Source: Microcoleus vaginatus HSN003 (lineage in GTDB: Bacteria; Cyanobacteriota; Cyanobacteriia; Cyanobacteriales; Microcoleaceae). From it: a stretch of DNA of 64,000 bases. The stretch is from contig NZ_CP031705.1 of the NCBI RefSeq assembly GCF_022701255.1, positions 6,324,001-6,388,000 on the forward strand. Reading direction: 5' to 3'. This document shows, piece by piece, positions 44,984-53,687 of the stretch. A program made the position numbers and the translations under genes. Numbering within the stretch: the stretch's first letter is position 1; the number at the start of each line of letters is the position of its first letter. The notes beneath the pieces were generated by a model. The model was given only the letters and a program-made list of their open reading frames with translations, ran no database searches and was not told the origin of the DNA.

Positions 44984-46066
44984 ATGAACGGCGAACTTAA
45001 CAAACCTCTGGAAATATGGATCAATGAAGATTTACTACTTCCTGGTGTACGCTCAGCCCCACTGCTAATGCACCTCAGTCCGCCGGACACTCATCCACAG
45101 TTACAGTTTTGGAATTGGCTCAGGGATAAATTGCCGGAGCTAGTCAAGATTCACCGATTTACAAACTTGGCAGATGCAGGCAAAATTGTGGTAACTCCAC
45201 ATTTTATTTCAAGTTATTATGGCCTTAAGAAGGAAGCTCAATTACATAAATTTCGGCGCCAAGTATTAGGTTCAAAACGGACTCTCGTCACCTTTGCAAA
45301 CTGTTTGGAGTGTCAGCCTTATCCAGGAGAAATATTGTTTGCCTCGGCAACTTACCGTGATAAAAAAGAAAACTCAATACCCGCGCCCCCATGGATTTAT
45401 GACCTGGGAGAGAAGGTAAATATACCAAAACCATCAATTCCTACTGTCGGTTTTGTGGGAAATGTTGAATATCCATCCCGACTAAATTCGCTGATATTAC
45501 GTTATATTAAATTTTCTGATTCTATGGTTAACTGGATGGCATGCAACCTTTTTGTTAATCGTAATTTGAATTTGGGTCTGCGAAGGTTGATTGCACGATT
45601 AGTCAGAAAAAAAATAATTAATGAAGTGCGAAAAGCGAAAAATCTACAAACATCTTTGATAGAAAGAAAGGGAGATTTTTTTAGTCTTCCATTGGAAGAA
45701 AGAAAGCGCCAAAGAGCCGAGTATATCGAAAATATCGAGAAGAATGCTTATATCTTGGCGATGAGGGGAGACGATAATGGCTGTTACCATCTCGGGGAGG
45801 TGATGTCAGCAGGGAGAATTCCGGTTTTCATTGATACCAATAAATCGTTACCGGAGTTGAGAGGGATGAAATGGGAAGATTTTTGCGTTATCGTTCCTTT
45901 TTCGGAAGTGCATCGGATTGGAGATTATATCCAAGCTTTTCACGATAAACTTTCGGATGAAGATTTTGCTGAGGTTTGCCGCAAATCTCGCGCTGCTTTT
46001 GATCAGCTACTCCCTCACAATTTTGTTGTCAGGATTTTGGAAATAATTGCCAAAAGTACCAACTAA
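44984..46066 (+). CDS. Exostosin-like glycosyltransferase (GT47 type)
   Basis: A 360-residue protein with the C-terminal exostosin block YILAMRGDDNGCYHLGEVMS followed by AGRIPVFIDTNKSLPE and IVPFSEVHRIGDYI, as in GT47-like domains of bacteria and eukaryotes. The N-terminal half (LLLPGVRSAPLLMHLSPPDT, IVVTPHFISSY, TVGFVGNVEYPSR) fits the acceptor half of a GT-B fold. No signal peptide or membrane segment. The likely role is building surface polysaccharide; the sugar is unknown. It is flanked by gaps and lower in GC than its neighbours, which may hint at transfer. Confidence 0.8.
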   Translation: MNGELNKPLEIWINEDLLLPGVRSAPLLMHLSPPDTHPQLQFWNWLRDKLPELVKIHRFTNLADAGKIVVTPHFISSYYGLKKEAQLHKFRRQVLGSKRTLVTFANCLECQPYPGEILFASATYRDKKENSIPAPPWIYDLGEKVNIPKPSIPTVGFVGNVEYPSRLNSLILRYIKFSDSMVNWMACNLFVNRNLNLGLRRLIARLVRKKIINEVRKAKNLQTSLIERKGDFFSLPLEERKRQRAEYIENIEKNAYILAMRGDDNGCYHLGEVMSAGRIPVFIDTNKSLPELRGMKWEDFCVIVPFSEVHRIGDYIQAFHDKLSDEDFAEVCRKSRAAFDQLLPHNFVVRILEIIAKSTN

Positions 46067-46383
46067 TGAGGTAGAAAAATGGCTAGAGAATGGCGGCTAA
46101 GAATATAGGAGTTAATTTAAATGTCGGAGAAAAATACAGTAGTTATTAATCATTTGTCGGATTTCTCTCCGATCTAATATCGTTTCCCGTTGCATCGCCA
46201 TAATAAAATCGAGTCAACAGTTAACACTCAACCATTCAGTTTTTCGACCCGCCCGTCAACAGTCAACAGTCAACAATAATTCCGGTGCAACCGGAATTGA
46301 TATAAGTGTTAGAGTTTCCGAGTTATTTGTATTAGCGGTAGTTGATGAGAAGAAAAAGCGCTCGCTTTTTTCTTAATAGAAAA
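46067..46383. repeat. Intergenic region with CAGTCAA heptamers and small hairpin
   Basis: A 317-bp gap with a few CAGTCAA units (46257-46276) followed by the palindrome ATTCCGGTGCAACCGGAAT (46279-46297). A close relative, CATTCCGATGCAACCGGAA, occurs near 36315. The palindrome lies between convergent genes and may be a transcription end. Confidence 0.6.
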
Positions 46384-46881
46384 TCACGACTGCAACCACT
46401 TCATCAACTTATTCGTCGCAGTACCAATAGACTCTCCCACTTGTTTCTTCAACCGCCAGCGCCCAAAGGCTTTTTCGTACTCTTCCCCTTCAGTTTGATA
46501 AACATTCCAAGCATTCAGCGACAATCCCAAGCCCCAGGTTAGTAAAATGAAAAGCGACCAAGAAAGCTCGTGCGCTCCTGCTAAATTAAACAAAACTAAG
46601 AAACTATTGATAATGCCGTACTTTGTTACATTTTTCTGCAATTTAGCGCGACGGTAAGAGTTAAAAACCTGTTTTTCTTGAAATTCTCCTCTAGTGGCTA
46701 ACCATTGCTGTTCCGCCGCCACAATATCCTGTTCGGAAATGCCCAATTCCGCTGCTATCTCGAAAAGCTGCACTCTGGATAATTCCCCTTCATCCTGTCG
46801 CCGCGCGATCGCAAGCTGTAAAATACCCTGAGCATCCTCTGAACCGTAAATGTGATTTATTTGACTTTCATTTGTCGCCAT
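46384..46881 (-). CDS. 2TM domain-containing membrane protein
   Basis: A 165-residue protein from the ATG at 46881 (MATNESQINHIYGSEDAQGI). The soluble N-terminal part has ILQLAIARRQDEGELSRVQL and EIAAELGISEQDIVAAEQQW, which recalls a small SHOCT-like helical unit. It is followed by two membrane segments (YGIINSFLVLFNLAG and SWSLFILLTWGLGLSLNAW), as in the 2TM family. It is 169 bp downstream of the exosortase gene on the same strand. A degraded duplicate lies at 51351-51796. Function unknown. Confidence 0.75.
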   Translation of the reverse strand: MATNESQINHIYGSEDAQGILQLAIARRQDEGELSRVQLFEIAAELGISEQDIVAAEQQWLATRGEFQEKQVFNSYRRAKLQKNVTKYGIINSFLVLFNLAGAHELSWSLFILLTWGLGLSLNAWNVYQTEGEEYEKAFGRWRLKKQVGESIGTATNKLMKWLQS

Positions 46882-47050
46882 AACAAGTTTCCTATAATTC
46901 CTGACATCCTTTCTATGATAGATATAGGCGCACTTAAACAGCAGGTAGTGACATTGGCGGATTTCAACACCCGGACATTGGAGTGAGCGAGACTCCTCAC
47001 TATGGTAGTGGAAATCGAAGCACGGATATATTACCTCAAATTGCAACTAA

Positions 47051-47887
47051 TTAATTTCCCGACATTTGACTAAGTTTGCTATCTCGTTTCAACATAAATT
47101 GATAAAATATCCCAAACAAAATCACCGCAATCATTCCCACGACTAAAGAACCTTCACCCTCATGCCAATATTTAAACAAATCTAGGCGATTAGATGCAAC
47201 TAACAAGGCCATTCCCGCCACTCGAAAAACATTAATAATAAAACCAAAAATGACAGCAACACCTATTACCAACGCCTTATTTTGTTTAGTAGGAAACATC
47301 ACCAAACAAACTACAGCTAAACCTAATAAGTAATTCATTGCCTCTATACCAGAACAACCCCCATTTACCAACACCCTTCCTGTCGGTAAAGCCACATAAT
47401 TACCGTCACGTGTTACATCAAAACCGACATACCACAAAGAATAATAAGCAAATTTAGCAGTAAGCGAGGTAATAAAATCCACTAAAGGTAACGTAATGAC
47501 ACTGGGGATGCCATGAAAAAATAGTATTACCAATTCACGCCAATATAGTTTTAAGTTGTGAAAACCTACCGCAAGTAAGCTCAAACCTAAACCAGACAAA
47601 AAAGGTGCAACTCTTAAAAAAGGATCGAATTTACTTGAAACCCCAGCACTTTGAAATAAGATAAAAGCTATTAATAGCGTCCCGGCTACTTTCGACAATA
47701 GGTCACTTTTTATCTCACTCTGTTTGAGAATATCCTGGTTGTCCCAAAGCAGGGAACCCACAGCGAACCAAAAAACTATACTCATCCAAAAATGAGCAAT
47801 ATCGTCCAGTTTCCACAGGAGTGTCATATTCAGAGTTACTAAAGCTGTGGCGATAATGAGGAGCCAAAAAAGTTTTCTCTTGAACAT
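47051..47887 (-). CDS. Cyanoexosortase (exosortase/archaeosortase family)
   Basis: A 278-residue polytopic membrane protein with about eight membrane segments. The transpeptidase residues are in order: Cys178 in VNGGCSGIEAMNYLL, Arg222 in NVFRVAGM and His242 in YWHEGEGS. This is the exosortase/archaeosortase signature; the spacing and size fit the cyanobacterial branch. The enzyme is thought to cut and re-anchor proteins with a PEP-CTERM tail. A PEP-CTERM protein is encoded about 1 kb away (48903-49586). The small associated protein usually found directly after cyanoexosortase genes is not recognised; a 2TM protein follows instead. Confidence 0.9.
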   Translation of the reverse strand: MFKRKLFWLLIIATALVTLNMTLLWKLDDIAHFWMSIVFWFAVGSLLWDNQDILKQSEIKSDLLSKVAGTLLIAFILFQSAGVSSKFDPFLRVAPFLSGLGLSLLAVGFHNLKLYWRELVILFFHGIPSVITLPLVDFITSLTAKFAYYSLWYVGFDVTRDGNYVALPTGRVLVNGGCSGIEAMNYLLGLAVVCLVMFPTKQNKALVIGVAVIFGFIINVFRVAGMALLVASNRLDLFKYWHEGEGSLVVGMIAVILFGIFYQFMLKRDSKLSQMSGN

Positions 47888-48902
47888 TGTAGATAATAGT
47901 TATTAGTTGATTGATGAGAGCCATACTTCGGACAGTTTTTGATTGCCAACCGTAGAATAAGGGTTTACCGTCGATTCGGCAATCGAAGTACCAACGAAAA
48001 ATCCAGGGTTTCCGACTACGAACTAAAAACAGTCCAGACTATTGTTAGATCATATCATAAAAATAGTAGGAGATGTGGAAAACTCATTAGCTTGAACCCC
48101 TCTTACGGAAAGGACTCGGAGGATTTTAAGGGTCGTAAATCTTTGAGATGAGGTTAGTAGACACTCGGGAATTTGATGGGTGGTGAAACTCAGAGGCAAC
48201 CCATAGCTCAGCATTAGGACACCTAGTAAAAAGACTGCTACTCGAAATGATTGCTTGGGTGTCTAGCACTTGCTTACTCAGCCGCTGTAAGCAAAGACTA
48301 AAAAGAAAGTGAATAAACAATAATTAAAATAAGTAGCCTCAATGAGGCTGGCATTTCTTGAGAGTAGACGCAATTGGCACCGCGCACGGTGTGACACTGA
48401 GGTTTTAGTAAATACGGCTGAGCGAGTTAGAGTGCCAGCAATGATCAATGGTGATTATCTCCTTTTAAAAAATTTCAGTGTCTTTAATCGGAAATTATTA
48501 AGAAACAGCCTTACGATAGTTCTTAAATGCGCTGTCTAGGGGCGACTTGACGTTCAATACCACTACCCTGGGGTGCTGTAATTACGCCACCCATCTCGCG
48601 AGGATTGGCCCTTGAACTGTGCCGCATCAATTCGGCTCAGTCCGTTGCGGAGATTGCTCGCCCTCTAAGATGTTTCAATGCCTAGTTGATAGACTTGATT
48701 CCCTGGACTCAATTATAGATCTTAATAACAGCCGTAGCGCTGCAAATGTGTTTGAAATCGGCTTCCAAGTCAGGGGTTTTCACGGTGACGCGCTATTAGA
48801 TAATAAGAAACCTGGTTTCTTGGTGAAACCAGGTTTTTAGCTCGAACATAAAATAATCAGTTTGGCATCAAGCCAGGACCGAAAACCAGTTCAAACGATC
48901 GC
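47888..48902. other. Intergenic region of about 1 kb, no recognised gene
   Basis: It holds several short open frames, none longer than 73 codons and none with coherent protein-like composition or a good ribosome site. The only structured element is a hairpin at 48807-48839. The sequence may contain decayed genes that I cannot identify. Confidence 0.4.
48807..48839 (-). terminator. Hairpin terminator between ORF-free region and PEP-CTERM gene
   Basis: Inverted arms AAACCTGGTTT and AAACCAGGTTT around TCTTGGTG. It lies 64 bp after the stop of the PEP-CTERM gene and has T-rich flanks on both sides, so it can work in either direction. Confidence 0.6.
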
Positions 48903-49586
48903 CTATTCAGCTTTTTGAGCCCGAGCGCGTTGCTTTTTGAACATAGTACCAAACCCAACAGCGGCTCCAGCAGCAAGCATTGTTAAAGGTTCAGGAGTAG
49001 CTTCAGTGTTGGCAGCACTAATGGTGCTGACGAAACTATCGCTATACTCAGCTTTACGACCAATACCCTGGACGTGCAACCCTAATCTTAAAGTACCAGC
49101 ATTCAACGCGGAAACTACATTATTATAATTTCCCGTAAAACTCAACCCCAAAATCTCACCACCGTGAACACCGCTAGACGCAGCACCTGTTTTCGTAGCT
49201 GAAAAATCAGTAGACCAAGCACTAAGGTTCCCACTTTGTGCCATATTAGCAGTTCCACTATCTTCAAAATTAACTAGACCAGTATTACCAACATCAACGC
49301 CAAAGGCGCTCAATAAATTGCTATTAGAACCTGTGTCAAAGTAAACTGCACCAATAAACATGTCGGCTAGGGATGTATTATTTGCAATGTTGAAGATAAC
49401 GTTATTTGAGCCACCATCTTTGACATCAAAGCTAAACTGGTCAGCATAAGTATCTCCATACGTATTATCCCCACCACCTATATTACCAAAGCTGAAGGCA
49501 GAGGCAGGTGCTGCGGATACTGCACTAAGAGCGGCGACACCGGCAACAGCTAAAATAGATTTGACTAAGTTTAATTGGAATTTCAT
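48903..49586 (-). CDS. PEP-CTERM sorting domain protein
   Basis: A 227-residue exported protein from the ATG at 49586. A signal peptide covers about 1-32 (LVKSILAVAGVAALSAVSAA, then PASAF). The mature part is rich in Gly, Asn and Ser with beta-strand text (FDVKDGGSNNVIFNIANNTS). The C-terminal tag has the PEP box (TPEPLTML), a short hydrophobic helix (AAGAAVGFGTMF) and a basic tail (KKQRARAQ), the cyanobacterial PEP-CTERM form recognised by exosortase. The enzyme gene is 1 kb away. The likely fate is attachment to the cell surface or exopolysaccharide; the ligand is unknown. Confidence 0.93.
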   Translation of the reverse strand: MKFQLNLVKSILAVAGVAALSAVSAAPASAFSFGNIGGGDNTYGDTYADQFSFDVKDGGSNNVIFNIANNTSLADMFIGAVYFDTGSNSNLLSAFGVDVGNTGLVNFEDSGTANMAQSGNLSAWSTDFSATKTGAASSGVHGGEILGLSFTGNYNNVVSALNAGTLRLGLHVQGIGRKAEYSDSFVSTISAANTEATPEPLTMLAAGAAVGFGTMFKKQRARAQKAE

Positions 49587-50326
49587 GGTTGACACCGTTA
49601 TTTTTAAGTTGACTGGAAGCAGGTTTTTTCCCTTCACATATTCAATGTAAACGGAAGCACAGGTTAATGCAAGTGGTTTTGATAAAGATTCGATGAAGAT
49701 TCAGATTACGCTTATTAGATTTAGCCAAAATGCCTAAATTCATGACTTCTAGCTAGCGATTTGCTATGGCTTACATCAAAAAATAGGGGTGCTGCCATCC
49801 GGATTTTAGTCCTGACTTTTCTATCTTTCAAAAAGCTATAACTCAGATTCCTAAACTGGGGTGCGACACAGCAGAATTACTGATAAAACTATTTTAAAGC
49901 TCTAAATTATGCCTTTAAAATTTTTGTTATCCGTTAATGTACGTAGAAAAGTTTAAGTGAGAGCTTGATTGCTGGGTAAAAACAAGTAAAAACCGATGGT
50001 GACAGTTGAAGCTGCGGAATGTGGGCTATAGCTCAGGACAAAATCTGGGCTCATATTCGGTGCGTCGATTCTCGCTTTCGGATTCAGCAACCAGCGCCAT
50101 TTACACTTATATGTTGCACCATTACCCAGAATCGGCTCTGGGGCCCGTTCCACAAAGAATGAGTTTGCTTGTGGGGAGTAGGGGTTGGGCAGGAGATCCC
50201 GCCCAAAACAGCCTTATTGATTATGGTGCAACATTTCCGTTTAGAGAGGAATGGTTTGGGTGGTCGTTATTATCTGTGACGCCGGAAATTTGACCGACTA
50301 AAGGGACGACTCGACCTTCTGGGACA
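49587..50326. other. Intergenic region upstream of PEP-CTERM gene
   Basis: A 740-bp gap holding the PEP-CTERM promoter region. A plus-strand frame at 50006-50293 has no family resemblance or ribosome site and is not accepted. I see no RNA gene. Confidence 0.4.
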
Positions 50327-50974
50327 TAGTTTTCGGAACGCCTCTACCGTCAGGGCTGTTTCATTCTCAGGAAAACCAGCCTTTTGCACGGGTCGTGCCA
50401 AGAATGCCGACCCATCCCATCCAGAATTTGTTAGGCATTTGGTGGGATTGGGTCAGCCACGGGGGGCTGCCCCTACAAGAGAATGAAACAGCCCTGCGTC
50501 TACCGTAGAAGCAGGGCTGGGGGTTATCTAAAAATGTTGGGACTAATAATTCTATTTCTGGGTCTGCTTTCGCTAAAAATTGGTTAATATTATTTTTCCG
50601 AAAAAGCTCGATTCCAAGATTTAACGGGTGATAAGCAAGTAGAAAGAGTTTACGCAGTAAGGGTTTGAGTAGCTTGTTATCAAAAAAATCTGTGCGTGCG
50701 ACGATCGCTACTTTTGAGGCTTTCTACAGGGCCGAATGAGGAGCGTTGGCGATCGCTACCATCAAAATTGTCAATAGACTTGTGATAATTGCTACTCTCT
50801 TGAGGGAGGTTCAAGATCCTAAACCCTCTACATATCAAGGTTTCAGTGGCGTTGTCACCCCGTCAATTGCCAGATTCAGTTTGGCACTGTTTGAGGACAG
50901 CAGGAGGAACCGCCGCAGTCAGCAAAAATTTTCCCAGCCGTTGATTGAAGGTTCTCCGAGATGTATCGACTCAT
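50327..50974 (-). pseudogene. Broken duplicate of the secreted propeller gene, 5' end
   Basis: The minus strand resembles the start of the intact gene at 51986-53560. TAAAAATGTTGGGACTAATA and the adjoining TTCTATTTCTGGGTCTGCTT occur in both, as do GTTGATTGAAGGTTCTCCGA and the start-codon region (ATGAGT at 50974 for ATGAGC at 53560). The copy is interrupted by a 148-bp element (50351-50498) and by about 280 bp of unrelated sequence near 50570-50860, and has lost the reading frame. Confidence 0.8.
50351..50498. mobile_element. 148-bp MITE with 18-bp perfect inverted ends and 8-bp target duplication
   Basis: The left end CAGGGCTGTTTCATTCTC (50351-50368) is the exact inverse of 50479-50496. TCTACCGT occurs immediately before the element (50343-50350) and after it (50499-50506). 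Without the element the flanks read CCTCTACCGTAGAAG, matching CCTCTGCCGTAGAAA in the intact homologue at about 53340, which proves the insertion. It contains no gene, so it would move only with help from a related transposase. Confidence 0.85.
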
Positions 50975-51101
50975 TTGACATCTAAATTATCAGTGATCGT
51001 ATGAAAACAGGATGCTCAGCAACAACTCAGCTAAAACATCTCGCCCTAAACTGCTAGAGAACTGACAAGCTTACCCTGCAAAAGTTCAAGGGGATTTGAT
51101 T

Positions 51102-51342
51102 ATGGTCAACCGTCTTGCTCAATCCCAAACCCTTTATCTGCGAAAACAGGCCGAAAATCCGATCGACTGGTGGGCCTGGTGCGACGAAGCCTGAGAAAGA
51201 GCCTGGAGGGAAAATAAACCGATTTTTCTGTCAATTCGCTACTCTAGCTGCCACTGGTGTAGGGTGATGGAAGTTGAAGCATTTTGCGATCGCGCGATCG
51301 TCCAATACATGAATTCGCACTTTATACCGATAAAAAGCGCTT
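51102..51342 (+). pseudogene. Broken duplicate of the YyaL-like gene, 5' end
   Basis: From the ATG at 51102 it reads MVNRLAQSQTLYLRKQAENP and then IDWWAWCDEA before an in-frame TGA. The CHWC motif region follows, and the similarity stops after HFIPIK. The text is nearly the same as the intact gene at 53688. It ends abruptly where a copy of the 2TM gene begins (about 51345). Confidence 0.88.
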
Positions 51343-51350
51343 TTCACTGT

Positions 51351-51796
51351 CCCACCTGTTTCTTCAACCGCCCCCGCCCAAACGCTTGTTCGTAATCTTC
51401 CCCTTCAGTTTGATAAACGTTCCAAGCATCCAGAGACAATCCCAAGCCCCAGTTTAGTAAAAGGAAAAGCTACCAATCAAGCTCGTGCGACCCTGCTAGA
51501 TTAAACAAAACTAGAAAACTATTGATAATGCCGTACTTTGTCACATTTTTCTGCAATTTGCGACGACGGTAAGAGTTAAAAACCTGTTTTTCTTGAAATT
51601 CTCCTCTAGTTGCTAACCTTTGTTGTTCCGCCGCCACAATATCCTGTTCGGAAATGCCCAATTCCGCTGCAATCTCCAAAAGCTGCACTCTGGATAATGC
51701 CCCTTCATCCTGTCGCCACGCGATCGCAAGCTGTAAAATACCTTGAGCATCCTCTCAACCGTAAACTTGACTTATGTGAGTTTCATGAGTTGCCAT
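51351..51796 (-). pseudogene. Broken duplicate of the 2TM-domain gene
   Basis: The minus strand from an ATG at 51796 matches the intact gene at 46384-46881: the internal piece LLEIAAELGISEQDIVAAEQ and the following QVFNSYRRRKLQKNVTKYGI are almost unchanged. A TGA replaces the Ser codon in YGSEDAQ near the start and another stop occurs at 51470. Similarity continues about 75 bp upstream of the start into the promoter region. Confidence 0.88.
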
Positions 51797-51894
51797 AACG
51801 AGTTTCCGATAATTTCCGAAATTATTTCTCTCATATATATAACCGAAGTTAAACCGCAGGTAGGAATAGGTGGCGGATTTCAACACCCTTTTAA

Positions 51895-51959
51895 GAACAG
51901 GCCAGATGCCTGTTCCACAATAAGTAGACTCTGTTGTGGAACAGGCATCTTGCCTGTTC
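51895..51959. repeat. Palindromic repeat (GAACAGGC...GCCTGTTC)
   Basis: A 65-bp inverted repeat with arms GAACAGGCCAGATGCCTGTT and AACAGGCATCTTGCCTGTTC. A second member with C-to-G exchanges lies at 57239-57302 in the polyamine operon. Confidence 0.8.
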
Positions 51960-51985
51960 CCGATAGAGGTACAAAATACCAATAA

Positions 51986-53560
51986 CTAACCCAAAGTATA
52001 CATCCAGCCATCCCTCCCGCAAATCCTCACAATTCCGTCCCAAACTACAGGCGTCGCCTCAAATGACAAACCCGGCTTAAATCTCCCCGATTCTATTACT
52101 TTCAAACGGTAAAACTCCCCTTTAGCATTTTTCAACGCATTCTGATCCCCCGACTTGGCTCGTTCCCAATTCAAATTGAACAAATAAACACCGTTGTATC
52201 CCGCACTGATCAGTTTATTGCCATCGGTAAAAATCGGAGTGGAAATTGAAGAACCAATCGCTTTTTTAAATACTATTACCGGAGTATCGTAAGACTGGTT
52301 ACGCCAAGGCACAGCAATTTTTTTACCTGTAATCATATCTTGGGAACCGATGTACAAATTGCCGTCGAGCGCATTTGTGGCAAACAGCGCCGGAAACTCC
52401 CCTGAGTTGTACTCGTCATTCAACGCCACCGAGCCAATTATTCCGCCTTCCCAGCTAGAAACTCGGCGATTTCCGGTAGGCAAAAACCATTCGACGCTGG
52501 CATTCGGTTCCTTGTTGGGATTCAGCTTCAGCACTCCGCCGTTGCCCTGAATGTATTGTTTTTCAATGGCACAAAACAGTTTACCTGATTTAGAAATTAC
52601 AGCACTTCCATCCAAATCTGAACCAGTATAGAAATCCCAAACTATCTTTTTACTTGCAATGCTAATACCGTAAATATGACCTGAACCAGCAGCTATAAAG
52701 ATTCGATCTTTGAGCCGCGATGGCGATGATTCCGCTACCAAGTTGCCGCCGTGCTTCCTGATATCGGCTGCTGCATAAAGCTGTACTTCCGACAAGATAC
52801 TTGGCTGCTTGATACCTTGTTTGATTTTTGCATTGCTTGTGGAACTATCGAGAAAATAGCCGATCGCATTTTCCCCCGCATTGAACAAAACTCCACCGCC
52901 GATGTCCAAAGCGCTGCTGTCATTATCCCGGCTGTAGCTGGGCGTTTTCCTGATGTCCAATTTCCAAAGTTCCTTGCCAGTTCTAAAAGATATTGCCCTA
53001 AAACTCGGCACTACTTTTTTGCCACCCCCGCCACTGCGACTGCCTTGCAAAATCACAATTCTGTTTTCAGCATTCGCTTTTTCATCGATATAAATCGTTG
53101 ATGATCCTTTGATCACATCATCAAATTTATAGCGCCAAACTTCTTTATTGGTAGCAATATCTATTTTTCGCAAATTGTGGTCATAAGCACCTATAATTAA
53201 ATAAGTTTTTCCCCCGTCTCTGGTAATTGTCGGCTGTCCTGTCCAACCGGCACCGCTCCAAACTACAGACCGCCTTCCCAGAAAAGTCCGGCCGCCGCCT
53301 AGTTGAAATTTGTCGATTAACTTCAAGCTTTTCGGAACACCTCTGCCGTAGAAACGGCGCTTGTCATTACCTAAAAATGTTGGGACTAATAATTCTATTT
53401 CTGGGTCTGCTTTAGCCAGGAAATTGTTAAGATTAGTTTCTACTAAAGCTTGTTCCGAGGATGCAGTTTGGCTGAGTTTGATAACAGCAGGAGGAACAGC
53501 AGAACTCACCAAAAATTGTCCGAGCTGTTGATTGAAGGTTCTCCGAGATGATAAGCTCAT
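51986..53560 (-). CDS. Exported PQQ-like beta-propeller protein
   Basis: A 524-residue protein whose N terminus MSLSSRRTFNQQLGQFLVSS looks like a twin-arginine signal (SRRTF) with a modest hydrophobic stretch. The body is a repeated beta-blade pattern of the PQQ/quinoprotein type: KTYLIIGAYDHNLRKIDIAT and KEVWRYKFDD, later SFRTGKELWKLDIR, HIYGISIASKKIVWDFYTGS and LFATNALDGNLYIGSQDMIT. No dehydrogenase active-site residues are certain, so a binding or scaffold role is as likely as an enzymatic one. It is divergent from the YyaL-like gene (127 bp apart). A broken copy of the 5' end lies at 50327-50974. Confidence 0.75.
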   Translation of the reverse strand: MSLSSRRTFNQQLGQFLVSSAVPPAVIKLSQTASSEQALVETNLNNFLAKADPEIELLVPTFLGNDKRRFYGRGVPKSLKLIDKFQLGGGRTFLGRRSVVWSGAGWTGQPTITRDGGKTYLIIGAYDHNLRKIDIATNKEVWRYKFDDVIKGSSTIYIDEKANAENRIVILQGSRSGGGGKKVVPSFRAISFRTGKELWKLDIRKTPSYSRDNDSSALDIGGGVLFNAGENAIGYFLDSSTSNAKIKQGIKQPSILSEVQLYAAADIRKHGGNLVAESSPSRLKDRIFIAAGSGHIYGISIASKKIVWDFYTGSDLDGSAVISKSGKLFCAIEKQYIQGNGGVLKLNPNKEPNASVEWFLPTGNRRVSSWEGGIIGSVALNDEYNSGEFPALFATNALDGNLYIGSQDMITGKKIAVPWRNQSYDTPVIVFKKAIGSSISTPIFTDGNKLISAGYNGVYLFNLNWERAKSGDQNALKNAKGEFYRLKVIESGRFKPGLSFEATPVVWDGIVRICGRDGWMYTLG

Positions 53561-53687
53561 ATTAGATCGAGATAATCAGTCATAATATTAAAACATAATG
53601 ATCAACAACAACTAAACTAAAACATCTCGCGCTAAACTGCTAGAGGACTGACAAGCTTACCCAGCACGAGTAAAAGTATATTTGATT

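Noticed and set aside
47939-48840. Several short open frames in the 1-kb gap
   Set aside because: None exceeds 73 codons and none shows gene-like features.
50006-50293. Plus-strand 95-codon open frame
   Set aside because: It has no ribosome site and no recognisable family, and lies next to a block of pseudogenes.
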